DNA of 59,629 bases from Desulfitibacter alkalitolerans DSM 16504 (GTDB lineage: Bacteria > Bacillota > DSM-16504 > Desulfitibacterales > Desulfitibacteraceae): positions 239,564-299,192 of the forward strand of contig NZ_KK211103.1 in assembly GCF_000620305.1 (NCBI RefSeq). Reading direction: 5' to 3'. The notes beneath the pieces are model-generated. The model was not told the DNA's origin, made no database searches, and saw nothing but the letters and a program-made list of their open reading frames with translations. The translations under genes were made by a program, and so were the position numbers. Position 1 is the first letter of the stretch. Each line of letters begins with the position of its first letter. Positions 31,973 to 39,896 of the stretch are shown piece after piece.

Positions 31973-32935
31973 TTACCTCCCACTGTCCTTGATAAATCCG
32001 CCACCTGCCCTTATGGGAACACCAGGCTTTTGCAGGGACAAAAATTTAGCTCGTTCCAGGATTTCCTCCTGTGATGGCGGCATTATATCTTTTAAGGCAT
32101 ACTCTAATTGAAGATGCCTGTAAGTTTCCATTCCCAGGCGATGGTAAGGCAGCAGTTCTATTTCTTTAAGCTTTTTGAGATTTTTGCAAAACCCAGCAGT
32201 TGCTGCTAGATTGGCATCTGAATCATTGATGCCAGGGATCATTGGGACACGCACAATTACATGCACCGGATAAGGCGACTGGTCAATCCTTCGAAGATTA
32301 TCAAGAATTAAAGAGTTATCAGTGCCAACCAACTTTTTATGCTGCTGCGGATCCATATGCTTGATGTCCACATAGATAACATCCAGCCACTGTAAAATTG
32401 ACTTTACCTTTTCCCAGGAGGCCTGAAGGCTGGTTTCCATGGCAGTGTGAATTCCTAGCCCCTTGCAATTTCGTAAGACTTCCGATACAAAATCTGCCTG
32501 GCTTAAAGGCTCACCACCACTTAAAGTAACACCGCCTCCTGAATGAAAAAAGAATATTTCATCTTTTGTAATTTCACGCACTGCTTCTTCTACGGACATA
32601 CAGGTGCCATACTTTTTTAAAGCATTACGCGGACAGTTTATGACACAATGAAAGCACTTCCTGCAGCTTGAGCTTGTGTATTTTATTTTTGAACCATCTT
32701 CTGTGCTAGAAAGAGCTCCCCCGGGGCAGGATGCGACACATGTACCACATCCCACACAGCTATTACAAGCATATCCTAGTTCAGGATCGGGACTCTGGGA
32801 CTCAGGAGTTGAACACCAGAGGCACTTTAGAGGACACCCCTTTAGGAAAACCACCGTTCTCAAGCCCTGGCCGTCATGGATGGATGACCGTTCAATTCTT
32901 AGAACAGTCCCCATCATCGTATTGGTTTGCTTCAT
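31973..32935 (-). CDS. Glycyl radical enzyme activase (radical SAM)
   Basis: A 320-residue activating enzyme that makes the glycyl radical on the neighbouring GRE using SAM and a reduced [4Fe-4S] cluster. The radical-SAM motif is C34-C38-C41 in KGCPLKCLWCSTPE. A ferredoxin-type insert follows with CNSCVGCGTCVASC (57-70) and CRKCFHCVINC (91-101), enough for two extra clusters. That three-cluster plan is typical for activases of eliminases and decarboxylases; the pyruvate formate-lyase activase lacks the insert. SGGEPL and the VPMIPGINDSD region also fit. The start is ATG at 32935, 4 nt after the GRE stop, with GTGGGGTG upstream; the longer frame would overlap the GRE end. Confidence 0.93.
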   Translation of the reverse strand: MKQTNTMMGTVLRIERSSIHDGQGLRTVVFLKGCPLKCLWCSTPESQSPDPELGYACNSCVGCGTCVASCPGGALSSTEDGSKIKYTSSSCRKCFHCVINCPRNALKKYGTCMSVEEAVREITKDEIFFFHSGGGVTLSGGEPLSQADFVSEVLRNCKGLGIHTAMETSLQASWEKVKSILQWLDVIYVDIKHMDPQQHKKLVGTDNSLILDNLRRIDQSPYPVHVIVRVPMIPGINDSDANLAATAGFCKNLKKLKEIELLPYHRLGMETYRHLQLEYALKDIMPPSQEEILERAKFLSLQKPGVPIRAGGGFIKDSGR

Positions 32936-32939
32936 TAGT

Positions 32940-35336
32940 TCACCCCACAGAAATCCCATGGTGTATGGTACGTCCAATTATCTCATCCTGCACATCCTTA
33001 CCCAATTCTACGAAATAAGCTGTATAGCCTGCCACACGAACCAGCAGCCCTTTATATTCATCAGGGTATTGCTGGGCACGAATCAGCTTTTCCTGATCAA
33101 TTACATTAAACTGCACATGGTATACGCCAAGGCTGCACATACTCTTGAGCAAATTCATCATCTGGGTTATTCCATTTTCCGTGTTTAACATTGCTGGCTC
33201 AATTTTCATATTTAACAATGTCCCCTGGACAAACCTAGCATGGGGAATTCTTGCAACTGATTTGAGGACGGAACCAGGGCCGTTAAAATCTGTACCTCCA
33301 CTGGGGCTAACCCCATCAGCAAGGGGACTCCAGGCTCTGCGCCCAGATGGAAGGGCGCCAACCTCCAGGCCAAAGGGAGTATTTCCAGAAACAGGCAAGA
33401 TGCCAGGTGTCATACGGCCATATTTGCTGCTGTATTGTTCAATCTCATCTGCAATAAAAGTAAACATATCCCCTGCTATATCATCTACCATGGGATCGTC
33501 GTTTCCATACTTGGGAGCATCAAGGCATAGCTTGTAAAGCCTTTCATACCCTTGAAAATCCTTGTCCAAGGCAGCTAATAGTTCTGACATGGTAGCCTGC
33601 TGCTTCTCGAAAACAATATACCTGACTGCTGCAAGGCTATTGATAAGGTCGGCCACACCAATAAGAATAATTCCATTCCCAGTATTGTATTTTGCTCCGC
33701 CCCAGGCATAATCCTTTGCCCTTTGGATGCACTCTTTAAAAGTCAATGAAAGGGCAGGACATGGGCGATTCATACCAATTTCGTCTATGACATGGCTTCC
33801 CTTTACTACTGCTTTTACAGCATATTTTATATGGGTCTTTACTGCTGCAAGAAAATCATCATATGTCTTGAAATCAAGTGGGCTGCCGGTTCTTGCAGAA
33901 ATGTATTTCCCGCTTTTTCTATTTTTCCCATCTAAAAGGGCAAATTCAACCATGCTGCCCAGATTAATATCTGCAAGGGCAGTATACTGACGCAATCTTC
34001 CTTCAAGGTTGGTTTCCACACATCCGCAGGGATTCCAGTTTAAGGCCTCTCTTAAGGGAATACCCTTGTTCATAAGCATCATAATTCCCAGATCATCATT
34101 ATGAAACGCTGGAAAACCTGTTCCAAGGCTCACCAGTTCAACAACCTTTCTCAAAAAGGAGTTGGGGTTTTTGGCCAAGCTATAACGTACTGAAAGTGAT
34201 GGTTGGTATAACTGGACATCCATTGTTGCCTGGAGAATCATATAGGAAAGGTCATTTACTGCATCCCTGCCGGTATGATCTACACCTCCAACACACACAT
34301 TCTGAAACATGGGATACCCTGCGGCAAACTCTGCCGTGGTTGCATCCTGGAAAAGGCATGGCTCACTAAACTTTATCCACAAGCAATCAAGAAGCTCCTG
34401 GGCCTCATCAGGTGTAATACGCCCAGCATCTAGATCGGCCTTGTAGTAAGGCCAGAGATACTGATCCATTCTTCCCGGGTTATAGCTGGCAGCATTTTGT
34501 TCCATAAAAATACATATATGATAGAGATAAAAGGATTGAAGGGCTTCTCTAAAGGTTCTTGCAGGATTTGCAGGAACATAACGGCATATTTGTGCTATTT
34601 CCTGGAGCTCTCTTTTTCTCTGAGGGTCCTCTTCTATGGAAGCCAGGCGGTCAGCTTCAGCAGCATAGCGCTCGGCTAATTTCATTATACCCTCGGCCAC
34701 AATGAGCAGGGCTTTTAAATAGTAGTCCTGCTCGTAATGGCCAGGTATGGTTATATCCAGTTCTGCTCTCCTCTTTTCTACTACCTTTATTATTCCAGCT
34801 ATCCCTTCTTTAATAAGCCATTCATAACCGGCAGTGGTTTCTCCCCATCCTCGAACAGCCTTACGGTCAATATAAACCACTCCATTATCCCGCAATTCAC
34901 GGGTATCATCAGGAATCTGGGCAAGCCACTCTTCATAATTTGATTTGCCTTTCCAATATGGCCTGATCTGCCCTTCGAAAACTTTTCGATCCTCAGGTTT
35001 GAGATAAAAGGGATCATACTTGCGCTCACTAATTGTTTCCAATTCATCATTAAGTACTGACCAACAGGAATCTGCACACAAGATGCCAGCTCGTATCTTG
35101 CTTCCAGAACAGCCAACAATCAACTCATCATCCCATATGGTTACAGTTTTTTCCAAACATTGTTTACGGAAGGCTTTAGCTTTTCGTACCACTAGCGGTT
35201 CACCTTCAGCCTCTTTAAAACCCTCAGTAAGTATCCTTGCATTTTCCAGGTCCATCTCTGGGCGGGTTTCGAGGACTCTATTCTTAAGTCGCTTTATACG
35301 TTCCATATACCCTGGCTGCTGCCCTTTATCAGACAT
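32940..35336 (-). CDS. Glycyl radical enzyme of unassigned substrate
   Basis: A 798-residue GRE. The radical Gly is G770 in LLVRVAGYTAYF, and the thiyl Cys is C439 in NPCGCVETN with Glu441 two residues on. The CxE arrangement is shared by dehydratases, C-N and C-S lyases and arylacetate decarboxylases; pyruvate formate-lyase has a Cys pair, and benzylsuccinate synthase lacks the Glu. The residue after Glu is Thr, where the choline lyase and diol dehydratase groups usually have Pro, so a separate subgroup is likely. FHNDD (411-415) and NTPFGLEVGALPSGRRAW (652-669) fit the fold. The start is ATG 35336, with GGAGG 8 nt upstream; a GTG further up lies at that site. No microcompartment shell genes are near. 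The substrate is unknown. Confidence 0.9.
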   Translation of the reverse strand: MSDKGQQPGYMERIKRLKNRVLETRPEMDLENARILTEGFKEAEGEPLVVRKAKAFRKQCLEKTVTIWDDELIVGCSGSKIRAGILCADSCWSVLNDELETISERKYDPFYLKPEDRKVFEGQIRPYWKGKSNYEEWLAQIPDDTRELRDNGVVYIDRKAVRGWGETTAGYEWLIKEGIAGIIKVVEKRRAELDITIPGHYEQDYYLKALLIVAEGIMKLAERYAAEADRLASIEEDPQRKRELQEIAQICRYVPANPARTFREALQSFYLYHICIFMEQNAASYNPGRMDQYLWPYYKADLDAGRITPDEAQELLDCLWIKFSEPCLFQDATTAEFAAGYPMFQNVCVGGVDHTGRDAVNDLSYMILQATMDVQLYQPSLSVRYSLAKNPNSFLRKVVELVSLGTGFPAFHNDDLGIMMLMNKGIPLREALNWNPCGCVETNLEGRLRQYTALADINLGSMVEFALLDGKNRKSGKYISARTGSPLDFKTYDDFLAAVKTHIKYAVKAVVKGSHVIDEIGMNRPCPALSLTFKECIQRAKDYAWGGAKYNTGNGIILIGVADLINSLAAVRYIVFEKQQATMSELLAALDKDFQGYERLYKLCLDAPKYGNDDPMVDDIAGDMFTFIADEIEQYSSKYGRMTPGILPVSGNTPFGLEVGALPSGRRAWSPLADGVSPSGGTDFNGPGSVLKSVARIPHARFVQGTLLNMKIEPAMLNTENGITQMMNLLKSMCSLGVYHVQFNVIDQEKLIRAQQYPDEYKGLLVRVAGYTAYFVELGKDVQDEIIGRTIHHGISVG

Positions 35337-35404
35337 ATGAACCACCTCCACTATTTATTAATGTCCAGACGCACAATTTTAGTTTTTAGACCTTTTGGTC
35401 TTTT

Positions 35405-35437
35405 TTGGGACCCAATTTTTATTTTGGGATCCTAAAA
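35405..35437. promoter_or_regulatory. Two candidate operators downstream of the GRE promoter
   Basis: TTGGGACCCAA (35405-35415) and TTTTGGGATCCTAAAA (35422-35437) are palindromes sharing GGGA[C/T]CC, with centres about 19-20 bp apart (two helical turns). They lie just after the -10 box of the GRE promoter, a position where a bound protein would block transcription. The GntR protein of the same operon is the likely binder (inference). Confidence 0.5.
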
Positions 35438-35439
35438 TA

Positions 35440-35468
35440 TTTATATCACCCTATCATACATATGTCAA
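35440..35468 (-). promoter_or_regulatory. Sigma-A promoter of the GRE operon
   Basis: On the minus strand TTGACA (35463-35468), a 17-nt spacer and TATAAA (35440-35445). It matches the consensus at -35 exactly and has the ideal spacing. The leader to the GRE start is about 95-100 nt. Confidence 0.8.
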
Positions 35469-35559
35469 TTCATATTAAAAATTCTCATCTAACCCCTGAC
35501 ACAATGATAAAGCAATTTTGAAGATTTTTTAAATTTTTTGTGAAGAAAAAGGTTTTTGG

Positions 35560-35581
35560 TGCCAATTTATCGAATTTGGCA
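35560..35581. promoter_or_regulatory. Inverted repeat before the stress-protein gene
   Basis: TGCCAA (35560-35565) and TTGGCA (35576-35581) are 10 nt apart, about 30 nt before the start at 35610. It may be an operator or leader hairpin for the universal stress protein. Confidence 0.3.
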
Positions 35582-35609
35582 AATAATAAATAAACAAGGG
35601 GGGATTAGT

Positions 35610-36548
35610 ATGTTTAAAAAACTATTAATTTGTAGTGATTTATCAGATGCATCTAATGCTCTAATTAATTGTGTGGGCCAACTTAAAAACGCAGGAGTTG
35701 AAGAGGCACTGCTGCTGCATGTAGTTTATGAAACTATTCCTTTTGAAACTGAAGAGGTTCAATTAGAAAGATTAAAACCTATCATAGATGAGAACCATCC
35801 TACTTCACAAGCTATATTGGACAAGCTAGAAAACCAGAGAAGTATTTTAGATGCAGCCGGCATTAAAACAGTTATAAAAACTGTTCATGGTATACCTTCC
35901 CAGGTAATAACAGAGGAGGCAGAAAAGCAAAAGGCATCTGCAATATTCATGGGCACCCATGGCAAGGGAATTTTAAAGAGAGCTACTATAGGAAGTGTAT
36001 CCTCTGAAGTCCTTACCATGACAAGGATACCTGTCTTTCTAGTTAAGACTACAATAAGCAAGGATGAAGTCACCCTTGCCTGCAAAAGAATGTTTAATCG
36101 CATATTGTACCTAACTGATTTTTCAAAAACAGCAGTAAGGGCACTAGATTATGTAGAAAAACTTGTTGGAGATTTAAAGGTACCAGTTACTATACTCCAT
36201 GTACAGGATACAGTAGATATTGACGGTTTAATTCACTCAGTTCCTGAATTAGATCCTAAAGTAATCAAGGATATTCAAGATAGAAACACTAAAGCAGTTG
36301 AGAATGATTTAGTGTCTATAAAAACCAAGTTAGAGGCTGCTGGAGCTGCCAATGTAGATTACCAGCTTGCCAAGGGGCGGCCTATTGATGTGATTATGAA
36401 AACCATTGAGGATAATAAGGATCTATCCCTTGTAGTAATGGGAAGCCAGGGCAAGGGCTTTGTAAAAGAATTGTTTATGGGAAGCCTAAGCCTGCAGGTA
36501 ACCCGTTACTCCCCAATCCCAGTGCTGCTTATACCAGCAAAGTCCTAA
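35610..36548 (+). CDS. Tandem universal stress protein
   Basis: A 312-residue protein with two UspA domains (about 1-145 and 160-312). Each ends in the ATP-binding pattern G-x2-G-x9-G-S/T: MGTHGKGILKRATIGSVSSE in the first and MGSQGKGFVKELFMGSLSLQ in the second. Each opens with a typical beta strand (FKKLLICSDLSDASNAL; FNRILYLTDFSKTAVRAL). Such proteins bind nucleotides and are made under starvation, redox or energy stress. The start is ATG at 35610 after GGGGGGATT; an upstream frame extension lacks a ribosome site. It diverges from the GRE operon, and an own terminator follows. Confidence 0.9.
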   Translation: MFKKLLICSDLSDASNALINCVGQLKNAGVEEALLLHVVYETIPFETEEVQLERLKPIIDENHPTSQAILDKLENQRSILDAAGIKTVIKTVHGIPSQVITEEAEKQKASAIFMGTHGKGILKRATIGSVSSEVLTMTRIPVFLVKTTISKDEVTLACKRMFNRILYLTDFSKTAVRALDYVEKLVGDLKVPVTILHVQDTVDIDGLIHSVPELDPKVIKDIQDRNTKAVENDLVSIKTKLEAAGAANVDYQLAKGRPIDVIMKTIEDNKDLSLVVMGSQGKGFVKELFMGSLSLQVTRYSPIPVLLIPAKS

Positions 36549-36566
36549 GAGCAAAGTTTACATCTA

Positions 36567-36607
36567 TAACAATCCGGCTTTTAGTTTATCTAAAAGCCGG
36601 ATTGTTA
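36567..36607 (+). terminator. Terminator after the stress-protein gene
   Basis: TAACAATCCGGCTTTTAG (36567-36584) pairs perfectly with 36590-36607 around TTTAT: an 18-bp stem 18 nt after the stop. Confidence 0.8.
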
Positions 36608-36695
36608 GTAATTTGCTATATCCCTGCATTATAAAATGTCAATTTGTCAAGCCTGACCCTCAATTCTACTCAATTCTAAAGGAGGATAATCGTTA

Positions 36696-37022
36696 ATGGA
36701 TAGTGAGAAGATTTATGATTTAATGGAAAAGCTTTACATTGAAATGCAGAAAGGCTTTGAAAAGGTAGACAAGCAGTTCCAGCAGGTAGATAGTAAAATA
36801 GACAGTTTGGATAACAGAATAGACAGTTTGGATAACAGAATAACTAATTTAGAAAACGAACTAAAGGATGTTAAAAAAGTTGTCTTAAAAATAGAACATG
36901 ACCATGGGGATAAACTAAAAGCCCTATTTGATGGATTTAAACAGAATTCAGATAAGCTTGACCGTATTGAAGCAGAGGTAACAAAACACGATGAATTTAT
37001 CCTAAAGAAAATAATTAAATAA
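36696..37022 (+). CDS. Small coiled-coil protein
   Basis: A 108-residue, highly charged helical protein (QFQQVDSKIDSLDNRIDSLD, then NLENELKDVKKVVLKIEHDH), predicted to be a coiled coil almost throughout. Proteins of this kind are common, uncharacterised genes in Clostridia. A 21-base tandem duplication (36801-36842) codes for the repeated DSLDNRI heptad. The start ATG follows AAAGGAGG. It has no membrane segment or catalytic motif. Confidence 0.7.
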   Translation: MDSEKIYDLMEKLYIEMQKGFEKVDKQFQQVDSKIDSLDNRIDSLDNRITNLENELKDVKKVVLKIEHDHGDKLKALFDGFKQNSDKLDRIEAEVTKHDEFILKKIIK

Positions 37023-37058
37023 TCCTTGGAGGTTTAAGGGGACATATATGTTTTCTAA

Positions 37059-37229
37059 AAACTTCCAAAGAAAGTGCTATCTAAGATTGAACTAAGTGAA
37101 AACATAAAACTCCATGGGTTAAGGCTTAAAGATATAAAAACAACAGCAAATATATACGCTCATGTAACGCCTAAGAAAAAAGAAAAAGCCGCCCATAAAA
37201 TGGACGGTTTGTTAAGAAAACATTCCTAA
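37059..37229 (+). pseudogene. Tyrosine recombinase C-terminal remnant
   Basis: A frame with no start encodes HGLRLKDIKTTANIYAHVTP and then KKKEKAAHKMDGLL before TAA at 37227. H-x-L-x-x-x-D-I-K-T-T-x-x-I-Y-x-H-V-T-P is the last catalytic stretch of phage and ICE-type integrases, in which the Tyr is the nucleophile (Tyr of IYAHV). All else is missing. It lies 70 bases from the 3' end of tRNA-Thr, the usual integrase position next to an attachment site. Confidence 0.65.
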
Positions 37230-37297
37230 TTACATTACAATTGCATTACATTGGATAATTTGCAGATTATCCAAAACTTAAAATCCTTTGATTTCAA

Positions 37298-37373
37298 TGG
37301 AGCCCACAGCCGGACTTGAACCGGCGACCTTCGCCTTACCATGGCGACACTCTGCCTGCTGAGCTATGTGGGC
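37298..37373 (-). tRNA. tRNA-Thr (anticodon GGT)
   Basis: A 76-nt cloverleaf with encoded CCA: acceptor GCCCACA / TGTGGGC, anticodon loop ATGGTAA (GGT), and T-loop GGTTCAAGTCC. Its 3' end faces the integrase remnant. It is the last of three tRNAs on this strand. Confidence 0.95.
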
Positions 37374-37456
37374 GCATAATGAAAGAGGACACACCCCATT
37401 ATAGCTAGATTCTGGAATCGGGGAATGTCCCCGCTAAAATGCCTTAAAATAAAAAT

Positions 37457-37532
<76 letters not shown>

Positions 37533-37563
37533 ACGAATGTTGTTAATGCTATTAAATTAAATA

Positions 37564-37649
37564 TGGTGGAGAGGACTGGATTCGAACCAGTGAAGGCTGA
37601 GCCAGCAGATTTACAGTCTGCCCCCTTTGGCCAACTCGGGAACCTCTCC
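37564..37649 (-). tRNA. tRNA-Tyr (anticodon GTA)
   Basis: An 86-nt class II tRNA with a long variable arm and encoded CCA: acceptor GGAGAGG / CCTCTCC, anticodon loop CTGTAAA. It is first of the tRNA trio transcribed Tyr, fMet, Thr. Confidence 0.95.
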
Positions 37650-37745
37650 ATATAAATGTCAGTCATTGTTTCTCGTTGACTGACAAAAGTTATTATATCA
37701 TGCTGCTAGAATTAAGTCAATAAAAATATGATGGCAATTTATGGT

Positions 37746-38390
37746 TTAAGCTTCCCTTTTTTCAAGGTATCTTTCTAGCTTTCTCTTGACCCTTTGAAGG
37801 GCATTGTCAATGGACTTAACATGTCTTTTCAACTCGTATGCTATTTCCTGGTAGGATTTGCCCTCTAAATATGACATTAAAACCTTCCACTCAAGAGAAC
37901 TTAAGATCTCGCCCATTTTTTCCTCAATATCACCAAACTCTTCCTGGCTAATAATTAGTTCTTCCGGGTCGGTAATTTTGGAGCCGGAAATAACGTCTAG
38001 CAATGTTCTGTCAGAGTCTTCGTCATAAATGGGTTTGTTAAGAGATACATAAGAATTCAGAGGAATGTGTTTCTGTCTTGTGGCAGTTTTAATAGCTGTA
38101 ATAATCTGTCTGGTAATGCACAGTTCAGCAAAAGCCCTAAATGATGAGAGCTTGTCGCAGCGAAAATCTCTAATGGCTTTATAAAGACCAATCATGCCTT
38201 CTTGAATAATATCTTCCCGGTCGGCTCCGATCAAAAAATACGACCTGGCTTTGGCCCTTACAAAATTCTTGTACTTATTAATTAAATACTCTTGAGCTGC
38301 ATCGTCTCCTGCCTGAGCAATTTCCACAATGTCTTCATCAACCAAAACTTCGTAGCTAAGATACATATCGCTTTGAGCATTTACACTCAT
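37746..38390 (-). CDS. sigH: RNA polymerase sigma factor SigH
   Basis: A 214-residue sigma-70-family factor of the SigH (Spo0H) type, directing transition-phase and early sporulation genes. Region 2 is clear (YLINKYKNFVRAKARSYFLI, then GADREDIIQEGMIGLYKAIR), and region 4 is SYQEIAYELKRHVKSIDNAL then QRVKRKLERYLEKREA. Position beside yacP and rlmB is the conserved Firmicute order. ATG at 38390 with GGAGGCGA upstream. Confidence 0.93.
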   Translation of the reverse strand: MSVNAQSDMYLSYEVLVDEDIVEIAQAGDDAAQEYLINKYKNFVRAKARSYFLIGADREDIIQEGMIGLYKAIRDFRCDKLSSFRAFAELCITRQIITAIKTATRQKHIPLNSYVSLNKPIYDEDSDRTLLDVISGSKITDPEELIISQEEFGDIEEKMGEILSSLEWKVLMSYLEGKSYQEIAYELKRHVKSIDNALQRVKRKLERYLEKREA

Positions 38391-38601
38391 GGCATCGCCT
38401 CCACTTGAAGTTTAAATAAAAAGGTATTTCTATAATAAATACCCTCTAAAAGTATATTCATTTATAAATACCCTCATCACAACTATACGCAAGTCTTGTA
38501 CACAACTTGCCAAAAACTTTCACGGAGGCAAACAAATTAGTTTGTCCATCTCAACGCCATAATTATACATTAAAATGCTTCTAAAATCAACTTTATTTTC
38601 C

Positions 38602-39117
38602 TCAACGTGGTTTGCGCCGCCATTCTTCCAGCTTTTTTTTAATTTGCAACTCAAGTCTATCTTCTATGGATTTAATCTTTATGGGTGAATTACTGGACTT
38701 AGAATTAATTATTTCTTCTGCAGCAGTTAACCTGTGCATAAGCTCCCTAGACGTCATCCTTAAAGCACCTTTTCCAAGGATAATTCTCTGCTCATTCCAG
38801 TCATTGGTTACAACTGTGATCTTACTGCGTGAGGGAATTTCACTAATCATTCTTTCAATCAATGCATCAGCCGTTTCTCCTGCCTTTGTATAAAAAATCT
38901 GCACCCTGCCCTGATTAAAGACTGTTCGCATTTTAGCATCAGACAGGTGGGCATCAAAGACAATAATTATATTTATATCCTGTATTCCCTGATAATTCTG
39001 CAGCATTTCAATTAGTTTATCCCTGGCCAATTCCAGGTTGTCATTTTTTAGTTCTATTAATAAAGGCCAGCTATTTATAATATTATAGCCATCTATAATT
39101 AGATATTCTTCCAACAC
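38602..39117 (-). CDS. yacP: NYN-domain ribonuclease YacP (Rae1-type)
   Basis: A 171-residue PIN-like NYN-domain protein. The N-terminal YLIIDGYNIINSWP and IIIVFDAHLSDAKMRTVF supply the acidic metal-binding residues, and SKITVVTNDWNEQRIILGKG is the later catalytic block. In Bacillus the homologue Rae1 cuts mRNA on the ribosome. The C-terminus is basic. The start appears to be GTG at 39117 after AGGTGAT. Confidence 0.88.
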   Translation of the reverse strand: MLEEYLIIDGYNIINSWPLLIELKNDNLELARDKLIEMLQNYQGIQDINIIIVFDAHLSDAKMRTVFNQGRVQIFYTKAGETADALIERMISEIPSRSKITVVTNDWNEQRIILGKGALRMTSRELMHRLTAAEEIINSKSSNSPIKIKSIEDRLELQIKKKLEEWRRKPR

Positions 39118-39138
39118 ATCACCTACTTATTGCCATGC

Positions 39139-39873
39139 CTAAAATATTCTTTGTTTTAAGGCTTCATACAAACATATTGAAGCTGCTACAGATGCATTCA
39201 GGGAGCTTATATTACCAACCATGGGCAATCTTATTAAAAAATCGCATTTTTCTTGAACCAGGCGGCTAATGCCCTTGCCCTCTCCGCCAACAACAAGCAC
39301 AAGGGGCATCTTCAAATCAACTTCATAGATTGTCTTTTCACCCTTTGCTTCACAGCCAACAACCCAGAAGCCCATTTCCTTTAATACAACAATTGTCTGG
39401 GCCAGGTTGGTAACCCGTGCCACAGGCACATATTCTATGGCACCGGCACTTGCCTTGCTTACAATTCCTGTTAATCCCACATTGCGTCTGTTAGGTATAA
39501 TCACTCCCGCAGCACCTACTGCATCACAGGTTCGAATAATTGCGCCAAGGTTATGGGGATCTTCTATGCCATCAACCATTAATATTACAGGGGCTTCTGA
39601 CAAGGGTTTTCTATGCACAATCTCTTCCAGGGGCACATATTCCTTAACAGCTACCATGGCTACAATACCCTGGTGTTTATTTGTTTCAGCAAGATCATCA
39701 AGCTTTGTTTTAGCAACATTTTGAACAGGAATTTTATTAGCTTTTGCAATATTTATAATCTCTTTGAAAACCCTATCCCTGGTGACACTTTCACCTAAAA
39801 ATATTTTATTGATCTCGCGCCCTGCCCTAAGTGCTTCTAAAACAGAATTTTTTCCTGCAATGGCTTCATTCAT
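39139..39873 (-). CDS. rlmB: 23S rRNA 2'-O-methyltransferase RlmB
   Basis: A 244-residue SpoU/TrmH-family methyltransferase, 23S rRNA Gm2251 type. An N-terminal substrate-binding domain (GKNSVLEALRAGREINKIFL) precedes the knotted SPOUT domain with VDGIEDPHNLGAIIRTCDAV, VVGGEGKGISRLVQEKCDFL and IRLPMVGNISSLNASVAASI, the three SpoU motifs. ATG at 39873 follows CGGAGGT. Conserved neighbour of yacP and thyX. Confidence 0.92.
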   Translation of the reverse strand: MNEAIAGKNSVLEALRAGREINKIFLGESVTRDRVFKEIINIAKANKIPVQNVAKTKLDDLAETNKHQGIVAMVAVKEYVPLEEIVHRKPLSEAPVILMVDGIEDPHNLGAIIRTCDAVGAAGVIIPNRRNVGLTGIVSKASAGAIEYVPVARVTNLAQTIVVLKEMGFWVVGCEAKGEKTIYEVDLKMPLVLVVGGEGKGISRLVQEKCDFLIRLPMVGNISSLNASVAASICLYEALKQRIF

Positions 39874-39896
39874 TTAGTATACCTCCGTGTCAAAGG

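Noticed and set aside
32940-35336. GRE as pyruvate formate-lyase, choline lyase or isethionate lyase
   Set aside because: There is no Cys-Cys pair of PFL; no microcompartment genes as in cut loci; and no sulfite reductase or sulfoacetaldehyde genes nearby. The label is left open.
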